A stretch of DNA of 64,000 nucleotides from Sulfurospirillum halorespirans DSM 13726 (GTDB lineage Bacteria > Campylobacterota > Campylobacteria > Campylobacterales > Sulfurospirillaceae). Both the position numbers and the translations under genes were made by a program. The DNA lies in contig NZ_CP017111.1 of the NCBI RefSeq assembly GCF_001723605.1, positions 124,001-188,000 of the forward strand, read 5' to 3'. A model generated the notes under the pieces. The model was not told where the DNA came from. It did not search any database and saw only the letters and a program-made list of their open reading frames with translations. This document shows positions 44,887 through 53,986 of the stretch, one piece after another; the first letter of the stretch is position 1; each line of letters begins with the position of its first letter.

Positions 44887-46038
44887 ATGGAAAAAGAAGT
44901 TATCTCCTCCAGCGACAAAGAGAAATTTTTAGCTGCTTCTGCGCTTTTTTTGAAAGAGTTTGAGCTCTCTTTTACAGAATATTTTACCTGCTTGTGCGTG
45001 AATTACGATAAGGCTGTGAGTAAGGATGAGGCAAAAGAGATCGCCTTAACGATTTATCAAGGGCTTTTTAAGTGCGACTACGACATTGAAGAACTCAGAG
45101 AAGATCTTTTTGTCCGTATGAGACACGATGGTGTTATGATTGGTTTTTTGATCAATCGTACTCTCTTTTATTTGATTGAAAGCTATCTCTCGTTTGTGCG
45201 TAAACAAGAGATTGCTTCACAAGTGGAACTTTTGATCGGTTGTGTGAGTCATTTTATCAATGTTATTGAAAGTGAAGTGACACCTAAAGTGTGCAACGCC
45301 ACAGCTGCTTTTGATGTCAGTTTTAGCAGTGATGTGATGTTTACCCCCACCAACAATATTATTGAAGCCTTTCATACGATGAGGGATGATAATCAAAGCG
45401 TTACCTTTCTTAACCTCTATAAAGGTGTTCCGATCAGCTCTGAAGCGAGTATTGTCGAGATTGAGGGTGAGCAAGTAACCTTTCGCATCGATAAACTGCA
45501 AGAAATTGCGATGAAACTGGATGGACAAGCGTTCATTGTCAAAAATAACTATTTTAATAAACACCTCAAAGCCGATATTATTTACAGTGATTTTCAGAAC
45601 AATACGGTGGTGTTAAAAAACTTTATCTACCTTTTAAATATGCCTGCACTGCAACGTGAGTTTATTCGCGTTCATCCGGATATTATCGCCAATGTTTACC
45701 TGCATCAGTTTGGCAATATGCAAACGATAGGGCGTTTGTATGACCTCTCGATGAACGGTTTGGGTGTTGTGAGCAGTGAGAATAATGGTATTTTTGTAGG
45801 TGCAAAAGTCTTAGTTGCGTTTGAGCTCAACAGCGTTTCCACTTCTGTGAATGGTGATAAAAAGATCGAGGTTCAAGGGGAAGTCATTAATGTGATTGAG
45901 TATAAAGACTCTTACCGTTACTGTATGCGGATTGTTCCCAATCGTGAGATGAGTGAAAAGATACTGCATTATATTACCAAACGAGAGCATGAAATTTTAG
46001 AAGATCTCAATAACGAATTAAACGAATACAGGGTGTGA
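44887..46038 (+). CDS. PilZ-domain protein
   Basis: 383 residues. The C-terminal PilZ domain (about residues 250-370) has the two c-di-GMP-binding motifs: QREFIRVHPD (arginine motif) and DLSMNGLGV. The N-terminal 250 residues are mostly helical without a recognised domain. Likely a c-di-GMP effector for motility or surface behaviour, consistent with the HD-GYP protein in the window. It is 39 bp after the kinase gene. Confidence 0.85.
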   Translation: MEKEVISSSDKEKFLAASALFLKEFELSFTEYFTCLCVNYDKAVSKDEAKEIALTIYQGLFKCDYDIEELREDLFVRMRHDGVMIGFLINRTLFYLIESYLSFVRKQEIASQVELLIGCVSHFINVIESEVTPKVCNATAAFDVSFSSDVMFTPTNNIIEAFHTMRDDNQSVTFLNLYKGVPISSEASIVEIEGEQVTFRIDKLQEIAMKLDGQAFIVKNNYFNKHLKADIIYSDFQNNTVVLKNFIYLLNMPALQREFIRVHPDIIANVYLHQFGNMQTIGRLYDLSMNGLGVVSSENNGIFVGAKVLVAFELNSVSTSVNGDKKIEVQGEVINVIEYKDSYRYCMRIVPNREMSEKILHYITKREHEILEDLNNELNEYRV

Positions 46039-46058
46039 TGGCACGTAAGCTTTGGTGC

Positions 46059-47024
46059 TTACATACCACCTTGTTTTTTCATTTTCATTTCGATTTTATG
46101 TCCGAGTACTGAGAGTAAAAATGTAATTGCAAAATAGACTGCTGCAATAATAAGCCATGTTTCAAAGGGTGAAAAGGTATTTGCAACGATCTCGCGACCT
46201 ACTTTGGTTAGATCGGTGATAGAGATAACAGAGACGAGTGAAGAGTCCTTAACAAGCGCGATCATCTCTCCTACTAAAGTTGGAAGTGCTCGTTTGAGTG
46301 CTTGAGGCATAATAATATAAATCATCGTTTGTGTGTAGTTCATACCCAAAGATTTTGCAGCTTCGTATTGCCCTTTATCGATGGATTGAATCGCACCTCG
46401 TAAAACTTCAGCGATATAGGCTCCAAAGAAGAGTCCGAGTGATACGGCACCTGCTAGAAAGCGTTCAAGTTCAAAGATCGTAGCAATAATAAAATAGAAA
46501 ATAAAAATTTGAACCAGAAGAGGCGTTCCTCTGATGACTGCAATGTAAACGGTTGCAATATCTTTTAAAAATTGGTAATTCGAGATACGCATAAAGGCAA
46601 GCAGTGCGCCTATTGAAAAGGCTAAAATCGCAGCAAGACCTGAAATCTCAAGTGTTACAATTAAGCCCTCCAGCAAAGGTCCCATTTGCATGGATGTTTT
46701 TTTAGCAAGAGTGTCATTTTCATAAACACTATCACCCTCTTTGACACTCAAAGAGTATCCTGAGTCAATGGTAATCTCTTTGCTATCATCACGTCCTTGA
46801 ATAACCAGTGCAGATCCTCGCACTTGGATGATACCATCAAGCGGTGCTGTAATGGTCTGCGTTTTTTCATAGGCAAAGTATTGTGGCACGCTCGTCCACT
46901 TCCAAATGTAGTTCATGTTAGAAGCTGCCGTAAAGAGCAAGTAGCCAAATGCAACATAAAAAGCAACGGCCATAAAATGACCGAATGCTTTATTGTGCAA
47001 AAGATTTTGTTTTGTCTTTGCCAC
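46059..47024 (-). CDS. Amino-acid ABC permease with extra lipoyl-like domain
   Basis: 321 residues, longer than usual HisM/GlnP permeases (about 220). Residues about 1-35 hold one helix; residues about 50-110 have a beta-rich insert with the pattern ITAPLDGIIQV ... VKEGDSVYENDTL, which looks like a biotinyl/lipoyl barrel-sandwich. The remainder is a normal permease with the EAA loop (QYEAAKSLGM). No lysine in the usual biotin site is evident. The insert probably faces the periplasm. Third gene of the importer operon. Confidence 0.88.
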   Translation of the reverse strand: MAKTKQNLLHNKAFGHFMAVAFYVAFGYLLFTAASNMNYIWKWTSVPQYFAYEKTQTITAPLDGIIQVRGSALVIQGRDDSKEITIDSGYSLSVKEGDSVYENDTLAKKTSMQMGPLLEGLIVTLEISGLAAILAFSIGALLAFMRISNYQFLKDIATVYIAVIRGTPLLVQIFIFYFIIATIFELERFLAGAVSLGLFFGAYIAEVLRGAIQSIDKGQYEAAKSLGMNYTQTMIYIIMPQALKRALPTLVGEMIALVKDSSLVSVISITDLTKVGREIVANTFSPFETWLIIAAVYFAITFLLSVLGHKIEMKMKKQGGM

Positions 47025-47027
47025 TGG

Positions 47028-47828
47028 TTACATTACCTTTTTTTGCCAAGCGGTATCTGCAAACCATCTGTCGTAGATTTTTTTGTATGTACCATCGTTT
47101 TTAGCTTGATTTAGGAAGTTGTTGAGCCAATTAAGAAAATCTGGATCACCTTTACGAATCGCAAAACCAAGAGGTTCATAGGTAAGTTCATCACTAAGGT
47201 GTGCTAATTTATCAGCACCTTTTTCAGCGAAGAAGATAGCATTGTACGGTTTGTCATAAACCATTCCGTCAGCATTGCCATTAAGTACTTCTTGTGCAGC
47301 ATCTGCTTCTGTTTCAAAGGTTCTGATTTTTGCTTTTTTAAACATTTTACGTGTCGCGATTTCTCCGGTTACACCAATTTTTGTGACGATGGTGTATTCG
47401 GGTTTATCCAAATCGCTCCATTTTTTACCTGCATGTTTTTTGGAAGCAAGAATGGTTTGACCTACACTGATGTAAGGATCAGCAAAGTTGATTTTGAGGT
47501 TTCTCTCTTGAGTAATCGTCATACCAGACATAATGATGTCATATTTACCTGTCAAAAGTCCTGCAATAATGCCATCCCATGCAGTTGGAACCAATTGAAG
47601 TTTAACACCCATTGCTTTTGCCATTTCATTCGCCATATCAACATCAAAACCGATGATGTTTCCTTGTTTGTCTTTCATCTCAAATGGCATATAACCAGGC
47701 TCCAAGCCTACTGTTAAAACCCCTTTTTGCACGATGCTGTTGAGGGTTGATTTTTGCCATAGGTTGATGTCATCAGCCATAGCGTTAATGCCTAGCATTA
47801 CAAGTAATGCAGCTAAAAGTTTTTTCAT
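47028..47828 (-). CDS. Periplasmic amino-acid-binding protein
   Basis: 266 residues with signal peptide (ending AMA) and a type 2 periplasmic-binding fold (SBP_bac_3): VGLEPGYMPFEMKDKQGNIIGFDVD is the characteristic start, and GITQ-like sequence ITQERN follows the first lobe. Binds a polar amino acid, probably glutamine/glutamate or similar; exact ligand unknown. Between permease and ATPase genes of one operon. Confidence 0.93.
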   Translation of the reverse strand: MKKLLAALLVMLGINAMADDINLWQKSTLNSIVQKGVLTVGLEPGYMPFEMKDKQGNIIGFDVDMANEMAKAMGVKLQLVPTAWDGIIAGLLTGKYDIIMSGMTITQERNLKINFADPYISVGQTILASKKHAGKKWSDLDKPEYTIVTKIGVTGEIATRKMFKKAKIRTFETEADAAQEVLNGNADGMVYDKPYNAIFFAEKGADKLAHLSDELTYEPLGFAIRKGDPDFLNWLNNFLNQAKNDGTYKKIYDRWFADTAWQKKVM

Positions 47829-47852
47829 TGCTACTCCTTAAAGATTTGGTTT

Positions 47853-48593
47853 TTAGTGTGTTAATATCTCTTGTAAAAATTTCTGAGCACGTTCTGTTTT
47901 GGGGTTGGCAAAAAAAGCTTCAGGGGTTGCTTCTTCTATAATAACACCCTCGTCCATAAAGACGATGCGATCGCTGACTTCTTTGGCAAAACCCATTTCA
48001 TGTGTCACACAAACGATCGTATAGTTCTCATGGGCAAGCTCGCGCATAACATCCAAAACACCACCGATCATCTCGGGATCAAGCGCACTGGTTGGTTCAT
48101 CAAAGAGGATAATTTTAGGCTTCATTGCAAGCGTTCTCGCAATGGCAACACGCTGTTTTTGACCACCACTGAGCTCATTAGGATAGCCTTCTGCTTTATG
48201 CACCAGTCCAACACGCTCCAATAATTTAAGCGCTGCTTCGTTGGCATCGTGTTTGCTCATCCCTTTCACTTTACGTTGAGCGATGGTGATATTCTCCAGA
48301 ATTGTTAAATGGGGAAAAAGGTTAAAATGCTGAAAGACCATTCCTGTCTCAGCACGGACTTGATTGATATTGGTTTTTTTACTGTAAAGATTGTAGTCAT
48401 CGATGACAATTTCACCACTATCAATCTCTTCAAGTTTATTCATACAGCGAATCAACGTTGATTTGCCACTGCCACTAGGGCCGCAAATGACAACGATTTC
48501 ACCTTCGGTAACGGAAAAATTAATATTTTTAAGCACATGAAACGCGTCATAATATTTATTGACATTTTCCATGCGCACGATCGCTTGACTCAT
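47853..48593 (-). CDS. Amino-acid ABC transporter ATPase (GlnQ/HisP type)
   Basis: 246 residues with Walker [10 protein letters not shown], signature [15 protein letters not shown], Walker [15 protein letters not shown] and the H-loop. First gene of the three-gene importer operon. The name glnQ would be a guess because many paralogues exist. Confidence 0.95.
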   Translation of the reverse strand: MSQAIVRMENVNKYYDAFHVLKNINFSVTEGEIVVICGPSGSGKSTLIRCMNKLEEIDSGEIVIDDYNLYSKKTNINQVRAETGMVFQHFNLFPHLTILENITIAQRKVKGMSKHDANEAALKLLERVGLVHKAEGYPNELSGGQKQRVAIARTLAMKPKIILFDEPTSALDPEMIGGVLDVMRELAHENYTIVCVTHEMGFAKEVSDRIVFMDEGVIIEEATPEAFFANPKTERAQKFLQEILTH

Positions 48594-48693
48594 TCAAACC
48601 TTTCATTCATTAAATGGCATTGAGCATAATTGTAGCAGTAGAATATAAAAGTAAGATAAAGGAGTTTTTACATGTTGAAAAAGGTCAAAATTG

Positions 48694-49008
48694 TTAATTA
48701 CAAGAGGGTACATTACCACTATCGCTGGCAAAAGAACTCAAAAAATGATATAAATTGGTAAGATCTTTTTCAGTAGTCATTAAAGGGGCATTAGGACAGA
48801 GAGCTTTAATTGCAAGAGAGAGTTGGTTATTGTCATAAAAGGTTTTCCATTCACTAACCGTATGTTTCTTCCCCATGACTTCTCCATTAAAACCACAAAC
48901 AGGTTTTAAATACTGTGCATAAAATATTTTTCCTTTTACGGTACTTGCATAAAGAGATGTTGAAAGCAGGCATGTACCAAAAAATATGGCACAGATGATC
49001 TTTTTCAT
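48694..49008 (-). CDS. Secreted small cytochrome-like protein without heme motif
   Basis: 104 residues: signal peptide (ending LYA), then a fold reminiscent of mono-heme cytochrome c (GKIFYAQYLKPVCGFNGEVMGKKHTVSEW; ends TNLYHFLSSF). The CxxCH motif is absent, with single cysteines at VCGFNG, ALCPN and PSC. It lies 16 bp after a normal cytochrome c gene. Either a heme-less relative or an unrelated small secreted protein. Function unknown. Confidence 0.7.
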   Translation of the reverse strand: MKKIICAIFFGTCLLSTSLYASTVKGKIFYAQYLKPVCGFNGEVMGKKHTVSEWKTFYDNNQLSLAIKALCPNAPLMTTEKDLTNLYHFLSSFASDSGNVPSCN

Positions 49009-49024
49009 ATCAATCCTTTAAAGG

Positions 49025-49339
49025 CTATTTTTGTAATTTTGAGACGTAGTTTGCAATTTCGTTTAAGTCTTCCATATTCATATTTTTGACTTGTTTGGAC
49101 ATAACTAACGTGGTACTGTGGGTTTTAAACTCACTCTCTTTATAAAATTTTAGACTTTCCATTAGCTCTACCGCACTCTGTCCTGCAATAATACCACTTT
49201 TGCCAAAGGCTTTATTTCGACCATCCGCTCCATGACAGCCTGCGCATTGTTTAAAAAGCGATTCACCATTATTTTGGGCATATAAAAAAGAAGAGAGAAG
49301 GAGAATTGTGAGAAGGGAATTTTTAATGTTTCGTGCCAT
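49025..49339 (-). CDS. Periplasmic mono-heme cytochrome c (c553 type)
   Basis: 104 residues with signal peptide (ending LYA), heme motif CAGCHG and a candidate methionine ligand in LVMSKQVKNM. Electron carrier in the periplasm. Very similar in layout to the protein at 22257-22553. Confidence 0.93.
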   Translation of the reverse strand: MARNIKNSLLTILLLSSFLYAQNNGESLFKQCAGCHGADGRNKAFGKSGIIAGQSAVELMESLKFYKESEFKTHSTTLVMSKQVKNMNMEDLNEIANYVSKLQK

Positions 49340-49516
49340 AACTAAAAGCCTCCAATATTAAATAAGAATAAAAATATTTTACTAAACTTGATTATATCAT
49401 GTTATTGTTAGGGAGATAAATAAAATTTTTTTTTCGCAAAACTTTAATTTGCATGGGCTGTATTTTCACACATCATTTGATACAATTCAACTTTTATCAA
49501 ATGTGAGAGGTAAAAT

Positions 49517-50422
49517 GTGATAAGCAATAAATTCAAAGAATTGGGTGCAGATTTTTTACTTTTAATGGTGGCTGTGGCATGGGGAAGTACCTTTTTTGTG
49601 GTACAAGCGGCGGTCAATGAGACACCTGTGTACACTTTTTTATTTTGGCGCTTTTTCTTAGCCGGTCTTTTGATGGCACTCATTTCGTTTAAACACCTGC
49701 ATTTGATCAACAAAGAGGTTTTAAAAGCGGGAATACTTTTGGGTCTTTTCATGTTTTTAGGCTACGCGTTTCAAACTTTTGCACTGACCTACACGTACTC
49801 TTCAACGGTTGGCTTTATCACGGGACTGAGTGTGATTGTGGTTCCATTTGCTTCGTATCTTATTTTTAAACATAAAGCTTCGGTTTTCTCCTCTTTAGGG
49901 GCGATTGTGGCAGCCATTGGGCTCTATTTTTTAACGCTTAACAGTGAGATCGGACTCTCGTTAGGCGAACTGTATGCCTTCATCTGTGCGATGATGTTTG
50001 CACTGCATATCGTCTTTACGGGGCATCTTTCTCGAAAACACAATGTCTATCTTTTGGTGACCATTCAGTTTTTAACCGTGGGCGTCTGCTCTTTGCTGGG
50101 TGGGATTGTTTTGGAAGGCTCTATTGTTCCGCCTCAAATGGATCTGCTTTTTATCAATGCTATTGCGATTACAGTCATTTTTGCGACGATTTTTGCCTTT
50201 TGGGTGCAAACGGCGATGCAACGTTTTACAACCGCGGCTAAAACAGCGATCATCTTTACGATGGAACCTGTGAGTGCGGGAATTTTTGGCTACTATTTTG
50301 CAAACGAGCTTCTAAGTTTTTCTCAAATGTGTGGTGCGGGGATGATTTTGTGCGGCATGGTGATTGCGGAATTAGGCTCATATTTTATCGAGCAGTACCG
50401 AAGACGAAAGAGTAGACTTTAA
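49517..50422 (+). CDS. DMT/EamA family transporter
   Basis: 301 residues in ten helices with two EamA repeats. The N-terminus MVAVAWGSTFFVVQA and the ending TMEPVSAGIFGYYF are typical of drug/metabolite exporters. GTG start at 49517 after GAGAGG; the overlapping ATG at 49515 runs straight into a stop. Substrate unknown. Confidence 0.9.
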   Translation: MISNKFKELGADFLLLMVAVAWGSTFFVVQAAVNETPVYTFLFWRFFLAGLLMALISFKHLHLINKEVLKAGILLGLFMFLGYAFQTFALTYTYSSTVGFITGLSVIVVPFASYLIFKHKASVFSSLGAIVAAIGLYFLTLNSEIGLSLGELYAFICAMMFALHIVFTGHLSRKHNVYLLVTIQFLTVGVCSLLGGIVLEGSIVPPQMDLLFINAIAITVIFATIFAFWVQTAMQRFTTAAKTAIIFTMEPVSAGIFGYYFANELLSFSQMCGAGMILCGMVIAELGSYFIEQYRRRKSRL

Positions 50423-50449
50423 TTAGCATTCAAACACTACGTTAACACT

Positions 50450-50472
50450 GGGTTCTCTTCAGAAGAGAGCCC
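50450..50472. terminator. Hairpin between convergent DMT transporter and metal permease
   Basis: GGGTTCTCTT/AAGAGAGCCC (50450-50459, 50463-50472) with one G-T pair and a short loop. No long T-run on either side, so terminator function is moderate. Confidence 0.5.
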
Positions 50473-50521
50473 ACGCACCTTTGGTGCTTTGAGCGCATGA
50501 AAAATAAGTTTTGCATGCGTT

Positions 50522-51328
50522 CTAATCTTTCGTCAGTCTGCTGTATAAAAGTTGTAGGAAAAAGAGCGTGGTTGCGACAAGAATGATGGATGCACCGCCA
50601 CTAAGGTTGAAGCGATACGAGAGGTAAAGCCCGAGTGTGCAAAAAAGTGCTGAAAGAAGCGAAGATACGACCATCATGCCACCTACGGAATTGGTGAATT
50701 TTTCGGCAATATACGGTGGAATGGTCAGCAGTGCAATCACCAAGATAAGCCCCACTGCACGGATGATAATCACAACACCAAGGGCTATGATCAAGACCAA
50801 TGCAAAATAGAGCAGTGTGACATTAATGCCTCGAAGTTTGGCAAATTGCGCGTCAAAACTCATGGCTAAGAGTTGTTTGTAAAAGATAATGGCAAAGGCT
50901 AAAACCAACACCAACACCGTACCCATGCTGTAAAGATCTTCGGGAGTTACTGATAAAATCGCACCAAAAAGATAACTCATCAAATCCACATTGTACCCAG
51001 GTGTAAGGTCGGTCATGATGATACCCAGCGCCATACCAAATGCCCATAAAACACCAATAAGTGCATCAAGACGTGCGTTGTTTTGGTGCGTTATGTAGGC
51101 GATGATTGCCCCTAAAAAAAGTGAAAACAGCGATGCTCCAAGCATGGGAGCAATACCAAAATAAAGCGCCAACCCAACTCCACCGTACGAGCCATGTGCA
51201 ATGCCCCCTGCGATAAACACCATGCGATTGATAACGGTGAGTGTTCCAATGACACCACAAATAATGCTGACCAACAAAGACGCCCAAAGGGCATTTTGCA
51301 TAAAATCAAAACTTAAAATATCCATCAT
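50522..51328 (-). CDS. Metal ABC transporter permease (ZnuB-like)
   Basis: 268 residues from ATG 51328, overlapping the ATPase gene by 4 bp; the longer frame to 51355 is inside that gene. About eight helices of the ABC-3 family, with GVIGTLTVINRMVFIAGG and ALLTIPPYIAEKFTN. Imports zinc or manganese; zinc is favoured by the His-rich binding protein and the regulator. Confidence 0.92.
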   Translation of the reverse strand: MMDILSFDFMQNALWASLLVSIICGVIGTLTVINRMVFIAGGIAHGSYGGVGLALYFGIAPMLGASLFSLFLGAIIAYITHQNNARLDALIGVLWAFGMALGIIMTDLTPGYNVDLMSYLFGAILSVTPEDLYSMGTVLVLVLAFAIIFYKQLLAMSFDAQFAKLRGINVTLLYFALVLIIALGVVIIIRAVGLILVIALLTIPPYIAEKFTNSVGGMMVVSSLLSALFCTLGLYLSYRFNLSGGASIILVATTLFFLQLLYSRLTKD

Positions 51329-52086
51329 GCGAGCTCTTTGGGGAAATGATTGCAACGAGTTGCGCTGATCAGCTCAACGGGGCAAACATGTTCGTTTTGA
51401 TTTTCAAAGACTTTGAAATTTTGAGTTTTTGGCACATCGTGGACGAAGAGCGTTTTGTTGACATGGACGACTTTTGTGGCGTAATTAAGTGCGACATTGA
51501 TGTCGTGGCTAATGATGACGATGCCGACCGTTTCGTTGAGCGATTTGAGCAGTTTAAACATATCGATTTGTCCTGCGGTGTCGATGCTTGCGGTTGGTTC
51601 ATCCAAAAACATAATTTTGGCTTCACACGCAAGGGCGCGGGCGATGAAAACACGTTGGCGTTGTCCGCCTGAGAGCGTGTTGATCTTTTGGTTTTCAAAC
51701 CCTTTCATGCCCACTCGCTCTAACATGCCGAGCGCAATCGCGCGATCTTCTTTTGAGTACGTTGCAAAGGCTTTGGATTTGGAGAGTCTGCCCATCAAAA
51801 CAACGTCCATCACTTTAATGGGAAAGTCTTTATTGGCGATGGTATCTTGGGGAACATAAGCAATTTCATGGCTTACATGTAAAGGGTTTTCACCAAAAAG
51901 AAGCACTTCGCCGCGTTCAGGTTCCAGCAATCCTATCATCATCTTTAAGAGGGTGCTTTTACCGCCACCGTTGGGACCAATGATGGCTAAAAATTCGCTC
52001 GTGTTGTACTGGAGGTTGATGTCCTCCAGCACGCACGCGCCATCATAACTAAAATAGAGGTGATTGATTTGAATATCATTTTGCAT
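51325..52086 (-). CDS. Metal ABC transporter ATPase (ZnuC-like)
   Basis: 253 residues with Walker A GPNGGGKST, signature LSGGQRQRVFIARAL, Walker B IMFLDEPTASID. Middle gene of the znuA-C-B operon. A TTACATGTAA copy (51873-51882) encodes LHV. Confidence 0.93.
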   Translation of the reverse strand: MQNDIQINHLYFSYDGACVLEDINLQYNTSEFLAIIGPNGGGKSTLLKMMIGLLEPERGEVLLFGENPLHVSHEIAYVPQDTIANKDFPIKVMDVVLMGRLSKSKAFATYSKEDRAIALGMLERVGMKGFENQKINTLSGGQRQRVFIARALACEAKIMFLDEPTASIDTAGQIDMFKLLKSLNETVGIVIISHDINVALNYATKVVHVNKTLFVHDVPKTQNFKVFENQNEHVCPVELISATRCNHFPKELA

Positions 52087-52098
52087 AAAGCGATTATA

Positions 52099-52983
52099 TC
52101 ATTTTAGTTCTGATTGAAACGTTTTGGCAATGCTCAAAAGATTTTCACTCCACGCATAAGCTAAAGGATCGATGGGTACAACTTTGCCATTAATTTGCTT
52201 GGCAATACTGATGGCACTTTTTTGAGAAAACTGAGGCGCAACAAAAATCACTTTAGCATTTTCTTCTTTGGCTTCTTTGATGATGGTCGCTAACTCACTT
52301 GGTTTTGGCTCTTTCCCACTCACTTCAATCGCAATTTGCTCTAAGTCATAGCGCTTAGCAAAGTAGCCATACGAAGGGTGAAAGACGATAAATTTACGGC
52401 TTTTAATGTCGCTAAGGGTTTTTTGAATAGACGCATCTAACGCATCGATTGAGACGATAAATGCTTCGTAATTTTTGGTAAATTCACTTGCGTGTGCTGG
52501 ATAAAGTGTGACCAGTGCATCGTAAATATTTTTAGCTTGCGTTTTGACTAAAATGGGGTCAAGCCAAACGTGTGGATCGAGAGATTCATCTTCATGGTCG
52601 TGGTCGTGATGCGCCTCTTTTTTAGGATCTGCTTTTTCATCTTCATGATGGTGTTCCACCATCGCTATTTTTTCAATGCCTTTTACTGTATCGACCATCA
52701 CCATTTTGGGATTAGTGCTTTGAAATTTAGGAAGCCACGCTTTTTCAAATCCATCACCGATGCTAAAGTAGGCATCAGAACTGGCAAGCTCTTTCATTTG
52801 CGCAGGCTTTGGCTCATAGGTGTGTTGGTTCGCCCCTGGCGCTACCATAACGTTTACATGTAAAAAATTTTTCGCGATTTGTTCCACAAAATATTTTTGA
52901 GGCAAAATGCTGACCGTAACGGTCTGAGCGGCACTTAAGAGTGAACCAAAGAGAAGTGTGACGAGAAGAAGAATGTATTTCAT
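52099..52983 (-). CDS. Periplasmic zinc-binding protein (ZnuA-like)
   Basis: 294 residues from ATG 52983, signal peptide ending LSA. A cluster-9 metal-binding protein: first ligand histidine in GANQHTYEPKPAQM, then a histidine/acid-rich loop (VEHHHEDEKADPKKEAHHD) and LDPHVWLDP. The His-rich loop is typical of zinc rather than manganese binding proteins. Transcribed divergently from the Fur-family gene. LHV comes from a TTACATGTAA copy (52854-52863). Confidence 0.92.
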   Translation of the reverse strand: MKYILLLVTLLFGSLLSAAQTVTVSILPQKYFVEQIAKNFLHVNVMVAPGANQHTYEPKPAQMKELASSDAYFSIGDGFEKAWLPKFQSTNPKMVMVDTVKGIEKIAMVEHHHEDEKADPKKEAHHDHDHEDESLDPHVWLDPILVKTQAKNIYDALVTLYPAHASEFTKNYEAFIVSIDALDASIQKTLSDIKSRKFIVFHPSYGYFAKRYDLEQIAIEVSGKEPKPSELATIIKEAKEENAKVIFVAPQFSQKSAISIAKQINGKVVPIDPLAYAWSENLLSIAKTFQSELK

Positions 52984-52998
52984 GATGTTTCCTTTGCG

Positions 52999-53047
52999 AC
53001 TTAGTTGCATAATTTGGATGCAATCTTAATCCAATGCAACTTAGTTG
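52999..53047. promoter_or_regulatory. Candidate operator between znuA and the Fur-family gene
   Basis: The 142-bp divergent region holds a direct repeat ACTTAGTTG (52999-53007 and 53039-53047) and nested inverted repeats AGTTGCA/TGCAACT and TTGGAT/ATCCAA (53014-53019, 53029-53034). It is the obvious binding region for the divergent regulator; no consensus Zur box is claimed. Confidence 0.55.
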
Positions 53048-53125
53048 TGACTTAGAATGATTCTTTAATCGTATATGAAAAAAAATTGGGTACTATTTCT
53101 TAGATTTCATCCCAAAGAGGAAACT

Positions 53126-53497
53126 ATGAGCGAACAGCTTCAAAACGTGTTTCAAGAATACGACATCAAATTTACAACAGCACGCGCTTCGATTTTAGAG
53201 GTGCTCAAAGTTGCCAACAGTCCGCTAAGTTACGAGCAGATCAAAGAGAAAATGAGCGTCACAATGGACAAAGCGACCTTTTACCGCAATATCGCAAAGT
53301 TTGAAGAGTTAGGCATGGTGCATAAGTTTGAGTCGGATGATCGCAAGTGGTATTTTGAGCTTTCCAGTACGACACATGCGCATTTTATTTGCGAGCAGTG
53401 CCATAAAATCACCTGTATGAACGTCGATATTGGCAACGTTGAGGGCGAAGTAACCAGCATCGTGCTTAAGGGTACATGTAAAGCGTGTCACTCATGA
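53126..53497 (+). CDS. Fur-family metal regulator, probably Zur-like
   Basis: 123 residues from ATG 53126 (upstream in-frame codons are not needed). Winged-helix start LTTAR-like sequence KFTTARASILEVL, metal residues in HAHFICEQCHK and a second CxxC (CKACHS) that would hold the structural zinc. Divergent from znuA, so zinc control of the importer is the likely job. It overlaps the following lipoprotein gene by 4 bp. Also possible: PerR or another Fur paralogue. Confidence 0.85.
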   Translation: MSEQLQNVFQEYDIKFTTARASILEVLKVANSPLSYEQIKEKMSVTMDKATFYRNIAKFEELGMVHKFESDDRKWYFELSSTTHAHFICEQCHKITCMNVDIGNVEGEVTSIVLKGTCKACHS

Positions 53498-53976
53498 AAA
53501 AACTTTTACATGTAAGCTTTTTAGCCTTGCTTTTTTTGAGCGGATGTGCGATAAAACAAGAGATTACCTCTTCTGAGACGTATGTGATTACCATTAAAAA
53601 CAAACACGTAGCACTTTCCGATACAGGGTTTATTAACCACGGAAATGACTATACGAATGTTCAAATTTTCACGGCAGGCAGTGCTCTTTTCAATCTTGAA
53701 ATCATGGGGAACACCATCTGTTTGGACGGACGTTGTATGGACAAACTCGCTTTCAATCAGCAGTTTTTTCAAGAGGACCATTACGCGGAATTGATGCAGG
53801 AGATTATCGCCAAAAAGCCTATCTACGAAGGGCAAAATCTGCGTCAAACCTCTAGCGGTTTTGAGCAAGAGATAGACCGCCCAAACAGCCATCTTATCTA
53901 CAAGGTCGAAGGCTCAAACCTCACCTTTAGAGATACCAAAAATGGTATTTTAATACGCCTAAAACCATTACTATAA
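53494..53976 (+). CDS. Lipoprotein, function unknown
   Basis: 160 residues. The start ATG (53494) overlaps the regulator stop; [18 protein letters not shown] is a clear lipoprotein signal with LSGC. The mature part is a beta-rich domain with one CxxxxC pair (CLDGRC). Its LHV is encoded by a TTACATGTAA copy (53506-53515) inside the signal sequence. It may be a metal-regulated envelope protein by its operon position. Confidence 0.8.
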   Translation: MKKLLHVSFLALLFLSGCAIKQEITSSETYVITIKNKHVALSDTGFINHGNDYTNVQIFTAGSALFNLEIMGNTICLDGRCMDKLAFNQQFFQEDHYAELMQEIIAKKPIYEGQNLRQTSSGFEQEIDRPNSHLIYKVEGSNLTFRDTKNGILIRLKPLL

Positions 53977-53986
53977 AGGAATTTTC

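Noticed and set aside
46033..46062. Sigma-54 promoter TGGCAC near the PilZ/ABC gene border
   Set aside because: The second element (TTGC at the right spacing) is missing and the sequence lies between convergent gene ends with a short GTAAGC/GCTTAC hairpin.
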